This document shows positions 43,079 through 54,190 of a stretch of 64,000 nt of DNA, piece by piece. Every line of letters starts with the position of its first letter. Positions within the stretch are counted from its first letter, which is position 1. Position numbers and translations under genes: made by a program. The notes under the pieces are model-generated. The model was not told where the DNA came from. It did no database searches and saw only the letters and a program-made list of their open reading frames with translations. Source of the DNA: Lucinisca nassula (lineage: Eukaryota > Mollusca > Bivalvia > Lucinida > Lucinidae); NCBI GenBank assembly GCA_963580285.1, contig OY757010.1, forward strand, positions 149,902,675-149,966,674, read 5' to 3'.

Positions 43079-43150
43079 GCTAACAGTGAAAGCTCTGATC
43101 AGACGCTGCTTTTCTGCGGCGTTTGATCTTGGCCTGCACTCTTTGTCATT
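43032..43150. repeat. (GT)n plus H foldback
   Basis: (GT) x ~21 at 43032-43073, then the H hairpin TGATCAGACGCTGCTTTTCT and GCGGCGTTTGATCTTGGCCT at 43096-43137. Confidence 0.85.
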
Positions 43151-43317
43151 GTACTGTTTCGGAGGTTTGCCGTCTACAGTGGATTGTCTTAAAGAACATC
43201 AGACCCACGGATAGTGTCTTAAAATATTATCAAGTTGCAACTTGGTACCATACCCCTCCGTATTCATGTCACGATCGCTTTGGCAGAAGTATTCATAGCA
43301 AGGATAATTAAATGACT

Positions 43318-43430
43318 ATTTTCCTTATTTTGTCCCTGAAAACATATACCGTGCATACTCGTTAGAATCGCCTCGACGAGGCGATTCTAACGAGTATCCA
43401 CGATATATGATTAAATTTACCACCAAAAAT
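43318..43430. repeat. P/C-type foldback
   Basis: ATACTCGTTAGAATCGCCTC and GAGGCGATTCTAACGAGTAT form a perfect 20-bp stem around GAC, flanked by CCTTATTTTGTCCCTG. Confidence 0.85.
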
Positions 43431-43439
43431 ATCTTCCTT

Positions 43440-43815
43440 ATAAAATAACTACTCCTTATCTGGGGCTATAGGGGAATAATGGTTTTCATGTAACAATCGC
43501 ACGAGGAATTAAAGAAAGAACTAATGCCGAAATATGGCCGCGCGAACAGGCCATAAGGCATGCAACGCTTTCAAGTTATCGCGTTCGATTATGAGCAAGT
43601 ATCAGCTTTTCAGAGCATTCGCAACTTTGGGTCTGTTTAAATGTTTCACTTCAATTGCACATAAAACTTATTGAATTTATGAACGCGCCCATTACGAAGC
43701 GGGTGTCGGCGTCTTGAGATCGCTCGTAGTGGAAAAGCTACTGCCGGTCTTGGACTGGCGACCATGACAAGCGAGGGACAAATATCCCGCGCTATCCAAG
43801 AGTATTTAGCGGTTC
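43440..43815. other. Unassigned spacer
   Basis: No gene or known repeat recognised. Confidence 0.4.
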
Positions 43816-43819
43816 GTCT

Positions 43820-44026
43820 CGGCTGCATGGTGCTTCCACGCAGAGCTGAAACTGGCCACACATGAGTACTGGTAAACCAGCCTGCCCAGGCATAGTGGTG
43901 TGAGTCAGACCGTCCAATGCATATAAGCCTTTGAGTTTCATTGAGCGGCAGGAGTTGAGATGTCCCACAAAATTGGAAGCAATGTCTCCTAAATGACCTA
44001 AATAGTGTTGACGGGGGCGTTAAAAC
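43820..44026 (+). mobile_element. S1 SINE, 5' truncated
   Basis: GGCTGCATGGTGCTTCCACG to GTTGACGGGGGCGTTAAAAC, with an internal deletion of ~25 bp around 43960. Confidence 0.82.
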
Positions 44027-44396
44027 ACTCGTCTCGGCTTTAACTCGAGCTCAGTATGTCCTCGAGTATTATCGTTTGAATGTATGCCAACTTATCTTCT
44101 CTGGCTTGAGATAAGATACTGAACAGCATATTTTAGCTATGTGTAACGGCATTAATTATTCTGAAAAAGGATATATGCATGCTATTGTTCATGGCCTTGA
44201 AACACCTGTGTGGTAGAAAGGTTTTGCCCTTTTCCGTGCAAGAAATATACAGTAGATTGACTTACGAACAGTTCATTGACTGAAGAAATCCTACCAAACC
44301 AGTATTGAGTGGGGATCAATTACACCAAAGTTGACTGATTACTATAAAGAACATATAAACAACGACAAGGGAAAATGTATCTTCTATCATTTCCGC

Positions 44397-44455
44397 ACAG
44401 CGAAGACTCAGATCAGCCTGCGCATCCACTCAGGCTGATCTGAGTCTTCGCTTTG
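44397..44455. repeat. K foldback (CTCAGATCAGCCTG)
   Basis: AGCGAAGACTCAGATCAGCC and GGCTGATCTGAGTCTTCGCT are perfect inverted arms around TGCGCATCCACTCA. Confidence 0.9.
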
Positions 44456-44640
44456 CGCTAGATGAATGGCCATTATCACAAAGCTTCTTCATGTAGACAA
44501 AGGCAGGATGTGTTCTGGTCTAATGAGTACACAGGTTGGTATTAGTCTACAATGTGCGCACATCTTCGAAGACGCCTTTGCAGGTGTCGCGGCCCATAAA
44601 GAAAACAAACTAGTTTGGTAAGAAACAAATAGTGACTTTT

Positions 44641-44750
44641 AAAATGAGGAAATAAAAAAAAAACATATCACAAATTTTTCATCTTAAAATTTTCGTTTTT
44701 TCGGCGGTAAAGTTTACAATATATTTGTATAGGCGTGTTTTCTTAACACA
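44641..44750. repeat. P MITE, right part only
   Basis: ACATATCACAAATTTTTCAT to TATAGGCGTGTTTTCTTAAC. Confidence 0.75.
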
Positions 44751-44759
44751 TCGTTCTCT

Positions 44760-45415
44760 TATTGCATAAAAAGCTTGGATCTTTGGACAGCCATGTAGCG
44801 CACAGCGGAAGCACTGGTAAGACTTCGTGAAACCGCTGCAGGCTGACCAGAGTATTTCTTGGGTACACATGTTCGATGCGGACGCGGGTCACTGTGACAT
44901 CTGCGATAAACACTTAGTATACACATGGTACACAAGGATTAGACTTTCTTTATTTTAAAATTGCAATACACTTATTTCATACTGTGAGTTGGCCTTTGGT
45001 GCAGTTGGTCATACATCACTATATGATTCCGGCCATTCAAACCTCTTCAAGTGGTCATTTCAATGACAATATTGGTCGAACAAATGACAATTTCGGACAC
45101 TAACAAAACAATATTGGCCATCGAAACGACCAGTGTCCGGTGTGCTCAATGACCCTAAAACACTCTTAAAATGAACAGAAGTGAAAAGGTGTTGCGTATC
45201 GCCCATCTTTCATTTCCTTTAAGACCTTTAACCCAATGATACGTAACCTTTGACCATAAACACGGTAACCAGGGACAGTCATTATCCGTCGTTAAGAGGA
45301 AGCGCAGATGCTGGGACCATGTTATCAGATGCCCCAAATAACCTTTGACATGGACTGATACATCAAGAGGACATGCGTGCTAGGCGCAAAATATTTGTCC
45401 ATTGATTGTCATTTG
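44760..45415. other. Unassigned spacer
   Basis: 44805-44860 holds a worn K-like segment (GGTAAGACTTCGTGAAACCG). Nothing else is recognised. Confidence 0.4.
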
Positions 45416-45419
45416 AACA

Positions 45420-45745
45420 ACGCTTGCGACAAATTTAAAGCCGAAATTCTGTAACTAGCCAAATGCCGAAACAATAAGCCAAACGCTGAAATGCCGAAAT
45501 TCAGCAACAAGCCAAAGACCGAAATGCCGAAATTCTGCAACAAGTTAATGCTCTGCAAATGCCGAAATTTTGTAATAAGCCAAATGCTGAGATGTCGAAA
45601 TTCTGCAATAAACCAAATGCTGAAAATGCCGAAACTCTGCAAAAAAAGCCGAATGCTGAAATACCGAAGCTCTGCAATAAGCTAAATTCTAAATTTCTGC
45701 AAAAGCCAAAATGCTGAAATTCTGCAACAAGCCAAATACTTAAAA
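45420..45745 (+). repeat. ~33-bp GCCGAAATTCTGCAA minisatellite
   Basis: About ten imperfect units of AAATGCTGAAATGCCGAAAT and TCTGCAACAAGCC. The period drifts between 25 and 36 bp through internal losses. Confidence 0.88.
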
Positions 45746-45929
45746 TCTATGCGCTGGTTCGTATAGAACTGAGCGTCGTACATGTAGCTTTAAAATAAAA
45801 GTGGTACATGCGGTAAACGTCACTACTTGTAATGCTACATGTAGCCATCTGACCGATTTCAGTAATTGTAACTGATATATAAAGGAAGTTTTAAGCTGAA
45901 TAGATACACTAAGCCTAAAACTATACGCC

Positions 45930-46240
45930 ATTTTATTCAAAGGGTGACAACTTTTGTAACAACACTTTGCTTTCTAAGTGAACAGGAGTCCACTTTTAAA
46001 CCCAAAGATTTTGTTCCAAAGGGGATGCTACCGTTTCAAAATATTTTTGTTATGTTGATAGGGATCTAGTCTTAAAGGAAAGAATTTGCTCCTAAGGAGC
46101 AAATTCTTTCCTTTAAGACTAGATAGATGAGCAAATTCTTTCCTTTAAGACTAGATCTCTACAGATAAGGGAATTGAAAGCAAACTTTTACAAGGATAAC
46201 CTCCCCTGATGATACATAAATGCCCCTTACGCACGGTCGA
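45930..46240. repeat. R MITE with core palindrome
   Basis: GGGTGACAACTTTTGTAACA at left and AGGATAACCTCCCCTGATGA at right. The core at 46074-46113 is AAAGGAAAGAATTTGCTCCT directly followed by its inverse; one arm is repeated at 46132-46155. Confidence 0.8.
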
Positions 46241-46244
46241 AGAA

Positions 46245-46670
46245 GCAAGGTTTATCTATGATATAATCAGTTTCACATATGTTGACTGCTTCTGGCAAAA
46301 ATAAAACATTTTTATAGTCTCTATTTCATTTAGTTTTGTTTAATGTTAAAAATACTCTGACACACTTAAACGATTACGAAAGCTTTAGCGACTTTGATGA
46401 AAAATGCTTACTAATTTGGTTATTTTCATATAAAGAGCTATAAAAACCTGTCATCTTTAAAGATGTTTAGTTAAAACGCTTAAACACGGGTTACTATCGT
46501 TCGTAATTGAATTATACTATGATAACGTTTACGTTATTGTTAACTTGGTCGTATTTTTGAAATGAATTATTTAAAAACGGTTTTATGGGTATTGATACAC
46601 CTTCAGGGGTTGGGCTGGCGCTGGAGCGACTCTTACAGAATCTTCCTTGTCCTCCATGTCTCCTAACTTT
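46245..46670. other. Unassigned AT-rich spacer
   Basis: I see no gene or catalogued repeat. Confidence 0.4.
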
Positions 46671-46674
46671 TTTT

Positions 46675-46892
46675 TGGAACAAATGGAATTTTCCTCCTCA
46701 TATATGGCAGGAGCCCATTTTGAAATTTAATGGTGCCTGGTGGTGTTTTCTTCAAAAATTGTTTGGAGAACGGCCAAACATTTTGCAAACAGTGTAGGCC
46801 CAGATCAGACGCCGCGTTCTGCGGCGTCTGATCTGGGCCTGTACTGTTTGCCCTGGTACCCGTTTTGGGGTTTCTGGTACAAAATGGGTTAA
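46675..46892. repeat. H MITE, right end TTAA
   Basis: GGAACAAATGGAATTTTCCT, core GATCAGACGCCGCGTTCTGC and inverse, right terminus TCTGGTACAAAATGGGTTAA. The left TTAA is lost. Confidence 0.85.
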
Positions 46893-47010
46893 GGGAAGGA
46901 CTTTGTTCACACGGAGCAAGTTCTTTCCTTCAAGAGCAGAGCCCTTTTACGGAAGCACGTGTTATCTCCCTTTTAAAATGTAAGAAAATCTGCCAAGTGT
47001 ATTATTGAGT
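46893..47010. repeat. R MITE fragment
   Basis: GAGCAAGTTCTTTCCTTCAA, GAGCAGAGCCCTTTTACGG, GTTATCTCCCTTTTAAAATG, adjacent to the H MITE. Confidence 0.65.
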
Positions 47011-47109
47011 CGTTCAAACGGCCTTAAGGAGCACATACTTTCCCTGAACAGACGACCCCTAATTACTGGGGCGACAAGATATTTTGAAAAAGTTGCCTCC
47101 CAGTGTGTA

Positions 47110-47290
47110 TCATCACGAAAACACGCCTAAATAATTTAGTGTTTTTGACACCCTTAAACCCCACTATTATATAGTAAAACTGGCTTTTACAGAGGTACCC
47201 ATAATTTTTCTTATTTCTGCTTAAAAATGGTTGGTACTCGTTAGAACACTGGCGGTTCTAACGAGTGCCTATTATCCTTTGATTTTGAAA
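47110..47290. repeat. P MITE, truncated
   Basis: CATCACGAAAACACGCCTAA to GGCGGTTCTAACGAGTGCCT; the right third is absent. Confidence 0.8.
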
Positions 47291-47299
47291 ACTAGGTCA

Positions 47300-48380
47300 A
47301 GGTAAGCAAAATTCAATCAAGTCCTTTGTATGTTGAAGCGTTTTATTGAACAAATTTGGTCGGAGTTCATCCACTGGCTCGGGAGATTTTGTGTAGAGGG
47401 CGAAAGGGCTAGATAAGGATCATTTTGGCCTCATCTTCAAAATCATTCATATTTTGCCGAATGACACACTATTAGTTGTAATTTAGAAAAAAATGTAAAT
47501 AGTTTCCACATTTGAAGTATGTTGCCATGGCAACATGTGTTGAAAGAAAGACACCGTTTTTCCTAGCTAAACATGGCGCTGCCTTCTTTTTGATTGTTAA
47601 ACTGGCATATATCACCTTGCTTTTTATTCAAACTTGAAGCAGTATATGTTAAACGAAGCTTTTAGTTAAGGAAAGTCATATTATCGAATAAGAATACCCG
47701 CTGGAATGGCCAACTTACCGTTGCAACAATAAGAAAAAAAATGCACAAATATGGCCTGTCTGCACCCTTTCACGATTTTTGCACTTGTATAACCTTGAAA
47801 ATGAGGTTGAGGTCACAAAAATCTAATCATTGAATGGTTGAAATCATACATTGCACCACGTCTAAACACACTTCATGAGAAGGTGCAGACAAGATATTTT
47901 TGCTCAAATTTGTCAGTTTAAGGGAGCCTGTGACCTTGAAAATAAAGTCAAGGTCACCAAGGTCACCAAAATTTAATCAAGTCTTTGGTAGGCTGTCATG
48001 ATATATTGCACCATGTTTGGCCAAAATTTGTGAATCAGTTCAGGAGATAAGCCGCAGACATTTTTTTGGCGAAAATTTGAGTTTATGGGCGCTGATACCT
48101 TGAAAATTAAGCCAATGTCACCAAAATTTAATACAGGTTGGTCTTTGCAATGGTCGGTTACACTTATATGACTAAAAATCATTGATTCCTTCATGATATA
48201 GGACGCAGACAAGTCATTTTTGACCAAAATTGACAGTTTCTTTCTTTTTTGGGCGGGGAGTTTATGACTTGAAAATAAAGTCAAGGCCATCACAAAACCT
48301 AATATGACTGTTTTCCTCGTCTTACTGATTTGACTATACAAGTCTGGTCAGGATCCCTCACTCGGTTCAGGAGATATAAT
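47300..48380. repeat. Degenerate 140-170 bp array
   Basis: TGACCTTGAAAATAAAGTC, AAGGTCACCAAAATTTAATC and CAGACAAGATATTTTTG recur around 47790-47930, 47935-48080, 48090-48235 and 48265-48380. It resembles array-carrier monomers but has no terminus in view. A first, weaker unit starts at about 47290. Confidence 0.7.
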
Positions 48381-48475
48381 GCTTCAAACAGGCTATGCTG
48401 AAGCAAACGCAGGCGGAAAAGGATCCGCACCAAAAACAAGAATTCCCTTTTCCCTTGTTGAGGAACATTATAATA

Positions 48476-48775
48476 TACAGTACAACCGCCGCAAATTGTT
48501 TTGAACCCGCGCAACCCCGTGTTGAGCGGTACATGACCAAAAGGATTAAATCTGTGTCGACCACCGCGGATACGCGCCGATCGGCGGCGTTACCTGTCTT
48601 CAATTTGTCATAGGTAAATAAGATAAACGCGGCAGATCCGCGGTGTGTACTCCACAACATTGCGATGGCTGAAAGTGGGTATAGCGCGGGGCTCATGCGC
48701 GAAAACGCGGCGGACCAAAAGAAGAAGGCCACGGGGATGCGCGGATTTAAAAAGATTCGCGGCGTGTGTACTGTA
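48476..48775. repeat. GC-rich MITE with TACAGTAC ends
   Basis: Left TACAGTACAACCGCCGCAAA, right inverse TACAGTACACACGCCGCGAA. Similarity extends ~45 bp inward (CCGCGCAACCCCG / CCGCGCATCCCCG). 300 bp between TA ends. Overlapping short frames are not called as genes. Confidence 0.85.
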
Positions 48776-48849
48776 GCTGTTATAACTCCAGTCTTTATAC
48801 AAATGTACGTTTGGCGACAAACCCTTTTATTAGAACTTCTTTTGTTTGT

Positions 48850-48972
48850 TTAACGCCCCACCAACAACAACCAAGATCATATAGGTCATATGAAGATGGG
48901 GCCTCGGTTTAAAGATTTATCCGTAAGTTATCGAACCCGCAGTCTCTGTTTGTTGTTGTAGTTGTTGTTGTT

Positions 48973-49020
<48 letters not shown>

Positions 49021-49050
49021 CATGTATTTATTTATTTATTTATTTTGGCA
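48850..49050. repeat. S2 SINE fragment and (TTTA)n
   Basis: 48853-48945 is the S2 3' half in reverse (CCCCACCAACAACAACCAAG, GGGCCTCGGTTTAAAGATTT). 48972-49045 is (TTTA)n with one interruption. Confidence 0.8.
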
Positions 49051-49267
49051 GATCCACTCGACATGTGTTATCTTCCCATTTAGTTAGCTTTATATTATGC
49101 ATAAGTTTTTCATTGTTCCGCTCTTTTTCATGGTAGATCATGACTCAATTTCTCCGAGACCGAATGTATTTAGTTATCGCGTAAATTAACATAACATTTC
49201 GTGATTCAGAATAGATAAACATTTTATTGACACGCATATACTGTCTACCTACAAAGAAGTTAAAAAA

Positions 49268-49478
49268 TACAGTAAAATTCCTATATTAAGACCACCTTTT
49301 GGAACTGTTCAAAAGTGGTCTTAAAGACCACTTTTGAACTGTCCCAGGGGTGGTCCCTGACCCCAGGACACTGTATGCAGAAAACACAAAGAAAGAATAA
49401 CTGCCACTTTCTAAATAAGCTTTTTAAAGCAGAATTAGTCTCAATTTTTGGTGGTCTTAATGGCGGAATTTTACTGTA
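49268..49478. repeat. TIR MITE (TACAGTAAAATTCC)
   Basis: Left TACAGTAAAATTCCTATATT, right inverse TACAGTAAAATTCCGCCATT. The internal foldback is CAAAAGTGGTCTTAAAGACC and ACTTTTGAACTG. TA ends. Fragments at 9030-9100, 29370, 30070 and 35912 belong to it. Confidence 0.88.
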
Positions 49479-49589
49479 TAACAGACTGTATAGATCATAC
49501 ACTGGGGTTACTTTCTCAAGTTAATACTAAAGCATGTTTTGCAAAATAAGCGCAAAAATAGCAACCAGAGAATGCTACAGCGGAATTAC

Positions 49590-49690
49590 AAGGAGTGAGT
49601 GAGTGTTTGAGTTTTACGTCCCACCAACAGCTAAGGTCATACGGAGACGGGACCTCGGTTTAAAGACTCATCCGAAAGTCTGGAATTAGA
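49590..49690 (-). mobile_element. S2 SINE, 3' half
   Basis: GAGTGAGTGAGTGTTTGAGT and CCCACCAACAGCTAAGGTCA to CATCCGAAAGTCTGG; truncated before box B. Confidence 0.85.
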
Positions 49691-49951
49691 AGGAATGTTT
49701 TATCTTAAAGCTATATTTGTAGACAAAACATATCTTGAGGCGATTTTGACAAGTACCAAAAACGTATGTTATTAGCAAGAAATTAGTTTAATTAACTCCG
49801 TTACTACTACTTATCCGGGGCTATGGTTAAATAAAATAACACTTGCTTGAATGAGGCTCCGAGTGTTAATTCGGCTGTTTCCGTGATAGTAGCGGGGAAT
49901 ATTTATAGAATTTTGAACGAAAATTAACTCAGCGAGTCAGACTTTTTCGTC

Positions 49952-50260
49952 GGCCCCCAACAGTCGGGGCTTGAAGAAATAGATGGGCTGCATGATGCTT
50001 CGACGCATGCAGAGCTGAAACCGACCGCACACGAATACTGGAAAACCGCTTAAAGGATCTAAGCTTGCCCAGGCAAGGTGGTGCGAGTCGGACCGTCCAT
50101 GCTAATAAACCCTATTGGTTTCATTGGGCGACAGGGCTTAAGATGTCATTTCATCTCAATGTCGTGTAAAGGTCCCACAAAATTGGAAGCAATGTCTCCA
50201 AAATGACATACAGTGTCACTTGACGGGGACGTTAAACCTCAAATCAAACAAACAAACAAA
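49952..50260 (+). mobile_element. S1 SINE, 13-bp TSD
   Basis: GGCCCCCAACAGTCGGGGCT to GACGTTAAACCTCAAATCAA and (CAAA)n. TSD CAGACTTTTTCGT at 49938-49950 and 50261-50273. Confidence 0.94.
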
Positions 50261-50408
50261 CAGACTTTTTCGTTCAAATGCAGATAACTTGTGTGCCTTC
50301 CTGCAGGTTTCTCTTTAAATCTTTGGAAAAGGATATATTCTTACGGGAAAGAATTAGCTTTTAAAAAGGCAAACGTTTTCCTTAACAGAGAACAGTCCTA
50401 ACAATATA

Positions 50409-51702
50409 CGAGGGTAGGCTGAAAAGTTCTGAGCCTGACTAAGATCGAATGGTTTGTCCATGCTGAAAGTGCCTTATTTTTCAACATAGACTCCCTTCCT
50501 GTCCACACACTTCCTCCAGCGATGCTGGAGTCCTTGGATCCCAGTGGTATAGAAGGTCTCATCTTGGTCCCTGAAAAACTCCTCTACAGCAGCTATCACC
50601 TCCTTGTCTGACCGATAATGCTGCCCAGCCATGTGCTTTTTTCATGTTTGTCAACAGGAAATAATCTGATGGAGCTAGATCAGGTGAATACAGAGGGTGA
50701 TCGACAAGTGTGAAGCCACAGTCATGCGCAGCAGCCATTGCGACAACCGATTTATGAGCAGGCGCATTGTCCTGATGGAACAAGACCCCATTTGTCAATT
50801 TTCCGGGTCGTTTAGCCTTAATGGCTTTTCGCAATTGTTTTAGCAGATCTGCATAATACTCCCCATTAATTGTTCTGCCCTTTTGAAGATAATCTATGAA
50901 TATTATACCCTTGGCATCCCAGAACACTGATGCCATCAACTTCCCTGCAGAGGAGACGACCTTTGCCTTCTTTGGAGGGGTGAGCCAGGATGCTTCCATT
51001 GCATGGATTGTCTTTTGGTCTCTGGCTCAAATGATGAACCCAACACTCATCCTGAGTGACAAAACGGTCAAGAAAACCATCTTGGTCTGCTTCAAAAATA
51101 GCCAAGTTGGCTTGTGACGGGTTCAGTCTGGTCACATTTTGGTCAGGCGTCAAAAGCCGTGGCACCCATCTGGCGGAAACCTTCGACATTCCTAGTTCAC
51201 TGTGTAGAATGTTCTCTACTCGTTCACGGGAGATGCCAACAGTGTAAGCTAACTGATTCACAGTTAAACGCCTGTCATCCATCACGGCCCTGTGTACTTG
51301 GCCGATGGTTTCCTCAGTTGTTGCCGTTGTGGGTCGTCCACACCGGTCATCATCTTCAAGGCTGTCCTTGCCAATCTTAAAATTTGCTGCCCACCTTTTC
51401 ACGGTTGCATACGAAGGAGCATCATCCCCTTATGTAGCAACCATATCGGCATGAATGTCCTTAGAAGCTACCCCCTTTTTATGGAGGTACTTGATGACAC
51501 CACGATGCCAGATTTTGTCCATTTTCTCAAAAACGTGCTAGTATCAATTTTCAAAGTCTAGAATTTCTACTTTATCGCAGGTAAACTTGAACTCATTTGA
51601 GTCAAATCAAGTAATAAAGGATTGGATTTAATGAATACAAAATTTCAGGGTTGTTCGATGCCTGCTTCTTGGTCAGGCTCAGTACTTTTCAGCCTACCCT
51701 CG
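50409..51702 (-). mobile_element. mariner element, 1.29 kb
   Basis: TA (50407-50408) is followed by CGAGGGTAGGCTGAAAAGTT. The right end is its inverse (ACTTTTCAGCCTACCCTCG) followed by TA (51703-51704). The ~36-bp TIRs differ at two or three places. Length, TA flanks and a D,D34D transposase on the minus strand place it in the mariner family of Tc1/mariner. Confidence 0.95.
50474..51522 (-). pseudogene. mariner transposase, broken
   Basis: The frame starts at ATG 51522 and has family-like order: N-terminal DNA-binding helices, GRPTTATTEE linker, TQDECWVHH (first catalytic Asp), HQDNAPAH (second), and YSPDLAPSDYF with the third Asp 34 residues after the second. All three acidic residues remain. 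Breaks: a TAA stop at 51432-51430, a frameshift near 50995 just after the first catalytic motif, and another near 50640 in an A-run after the third. The element therefore cannot make its own transposase. Its TIRs remain good and could still be bound in trans. Confidence 0.93.
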
Positions 51703-51754
51703 TATATAAATTCTCTATTACATGCCAGTATCGTATGTATTCGGACAGGCAGGC

Positions 51755-52022
51755 CTGAGCAAACAGTGAAGACACAGATGAGACGCCGCATTCTGCGGCG
51801 TCTCATCAGGGTCTGCACTGTTTGCCACTCATTCAGCTATTTTAGACTCAACATATAACATAGTAAATTCGGCTTGTTTAAATTGTAGAACAAGTATGGT
51901 AATGAGTTGTGGTGTCCGAATATTTAGGGTAAGTACGGTAGACCAGTACATACGCCTATACAAACAATGTGGATCCAGATGAGATGATAACGAGTCGCCT
52001 CACATTGATCTACAATGTTTGC
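51755..52022. repeat. Two H foldbacks
   Basis: 51761-51823: GCAAACAGTGAAGACACAGA and GGTCTGCACTGTTTGC around GACGCCGCATTCTGCGGCG. 51958-52022: ACAAACAATGTGGATCCAGA and TTGATCTACAATGTTTG. Confidence 0.85.
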
Positions 52023-52082
52023 CACCCCGACTACAAAATGGAAGAGTTCACTTTAAAATCGTTAAACTTTATCACAGGAGGT

Positions 52083-52228
52083 TGAAGTTCTGTCCATAAG
52101 TAGTTCATAAGGTTCAAAATCAAAAGTGACACTTAGCCATTTCGTTCTTACGAAATGGCTTAGTCAAAGATAGTGTCCCTTTTTATTTTAAACCTTATGA
52201 ATTACTTATGGACATAACTTCAAGCCCC
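52083..52228. repeat. 146-bp foldback MITE
   Basis: TTGAAGTTCTGTCCATAAGT and ACTTATGGACATAACTTCAA are outer arms; GCCATTTCGT and ACGAAATGGC meet in the centre. Arms pair over nearly the whole element. Confidence 0.92.
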
Positions 52229-52412
52229 TGTGCCCTTATCCCGCTGCATAAATTAATGTAGCCACACCCATTACATTGCAACCAATCAAATTACTTGATG
52301 TAATTTATTCATTCATATTCGCAAACTGCATAAAAAACAGTGTAGATCCTTCTGATCTTGATCTACACTGTTTGCAAAGGATTGTGTTGTCGTGAACAGC
52401 AGGATAAAGGTT
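52229..52412. repeat. H MITE, TTAA lost
   Basis: CCCTTATCCCGCTGCATAAA to GAACAGCAGGATAAAGG, with AACCAATCAAATTACTTGAT and a short hairpin GTGTAGATCCTTCTGATCTT. Confidence 0.8.
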
Positions 52413-52479
52413 TTGATGCTTTATCATTTCTTTTAACATCTTCCTGGTTAATTTTTTTTATAAAACCACTGATTTTCGC

Positions 52480-52695
52480 TGGGTTGCAGTGGTAAAGCAT
52501 CGGACTCGAGATCGTGAGGTACCGAGTTCGATTTTGTTGTTTCCTTGAGCCAGTGACTTGATCAATATTGCTTAGTAATGGTTTCTACCCAGGAAAAAAA
52601 GAGGACCACAGGTTTACTAAATGTGTTACCCTCTATAAATAAATTTTACCCTCTATGAATAGAGCCTATTATTATTATTAATTATTATTATCACA
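52480..52695 (+). mobile_element. tRNA-derived SINE with (ATT)n tail
   Basis: tRNA-like head GCTGGGTTGCAGTGGTAAAG (box A) and GAGTTCGATTTT (box B), then CCAGTGACTTGATCAATATT and an (ATT)n tail. A family distinct from S1-S4, seen once. Confidence 0.7.
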
Positions 52696-52699
52696 TTAA

Positions 52700-53430
52700 A
52701 TGCATAAACCGCAATGTGTGCAGCGGCATGGTTCTCAGGCCCACACATAGAATAAAAGTTAAAGGATGGAAACGAAGCCGACAATTTAATGACGTTTTAT
52801 GTAATAAAATCTCAACTTGGTACTAAAGTTAGACTGTCGTCCTTTTTTTGAAATCACCCACCGTTAATCACGCAATAAAATGCAGCCCCAATTTCATGAG
52901 AAAATTTTCATACCAACTAAACAGCCAGATCAGGATATGTATTTAAGCCCGCGTATAGGAAAACGAACTACCATAACAGCTTTACGACCAGAGAAGACTC
53001 AGATCAGCCTGCGCATCCGCGCAGTCTGATCAGAGTCTTCGCTGATTGCATGCGCCTTTTGCAGCCCCCTCGTCCCTAGAGATCAGCGAAAACCTCTTGT
53101 TAGACTGCGTGGATGTGCACACAGATCATAGTTTCTGCGGGTCGCACAAATCTTATTGTAGGTTTTTTTTTTTTAAGTGTGTTTTTTCATTTTTCGATGT
53201 TTTACTAGTTCGTGGTGTCTTCAATTAATGGTGCATTTAAACCATCATCCATCGCTGCTGTAAGCATTACACCGTTTGTGAGATAAAATCACACTAAAAA
53301 CGGTATACATTAAACATTTTACGGTCTTTAACAGCGTCTCGTTTTGTTGAGTAGGTATAAAATCCACGGACGTCGTGGTCGGGCCCTTGCAAACTCGCGA
53401 AACAGTGAACAAGATGATACAAAAGATGGT
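52700..53430. other. Spacer with one K foldback
   Basis: 52988-53044: GAGAAGACTCAGATCAGCCT and CAGTCTGATCAGAGTCTTCG. No other feature is supported. Confidence 0.7.
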
Positions 53431-53436
53431 TCAAAT

Positions 53437-53682
53437 ATGAGCCCCGCCAAGCGAATTTGTGTCTTCGAGCATTCCATCATTACAAATTTTAACTGCGCAT
53501 GCCCAGTCATTCAGAGGGGCCAGGGATATGGCTTTCTGTCTGAAGGTTTCTCTTGATTCACTGCTTGTATGAGCGAGCAGCGAAGGTTCTGGCGAGACTG
53601 CGCGGATGCGCAGGCTCGCCTGAACCTTCGCTGCTCGCATAGGCGATAAGTACCAAAATCGCTTGACGGGGCCCATATGATG
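53437..53682. repeat. G MITE with foldback insert
   Basis: ATGAGCCCCGCCAAGCGAAT to AATCGCTTGACGGGGCCCAT. At 53573-53640 it carries a perfect hairpin GCAGCGAAGGTTCTGGCGAG / CTCGCCTGAACCTTCGCTGC that the copy at 29118 lacks. Confidence 0.9.
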
Positions 53683-53792
53683 GTATCAGGACGAGTTCTT
53701 TTCACTTAAAACTATCACTATAGTGTCAACCACATAAAGGTCGTCTCGATACACGTCAAATAATATTGAAAGGACTGTGAAACCCGAATTAA

Positions 53793-54045
53793 GCGCCCCG
53801 CCCATCGGGGCTTGGAGAAATAGATTTTGCTGCATGAGCTGAGTTTTGAACCGACCGAACTTAAATGTTGGTAAATCGCTTAGAATGCCCAAGCCTGCCC
53901 AAGAAATGTGGTGCGAGTCCGACAACCCCTTAAATCCTGGCCGTATCGCTGGTGTATGAATGTCATTTGACGTATCACCAGTAACAGTTCTGATTCTGAA
54001 AGTCATACAAAATCGGAAGCAACCTCTCCAAAATGACCTCAATAG
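53793..54045 (+). mobile_element. S1 SINE, diverged
   Basis: GCGCCCCGCCCATCGGGGCT to AGCAACCTCTCCAAAATGAC, with the middle strongly diverged. Confidence 0.78.
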
Positions 54046-54190
54046 TCATAGCTTCTCCATTGGGCACTGAACAAAAACTAATATTAACTTAACCTACCCC
54101 AGCGATATAGACACATATGGTGTGAGATTTTAGCATATGTGTTATGTCACTAGAAAACGCGTTTTTGCCATTTGTGAACAACTAATGTGC

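Noticed and set aside
43646..43861. Minus-strand 71-residue protein
   Set aside because: Half of it lies in an S1 SINE and there is no recognisable domain.
48367..48853. Overlapping proteins on both strands near 48.5 kb
   Set aside because: The region is a GC-rich TIR MITE; overlapping frames result from low stop density.
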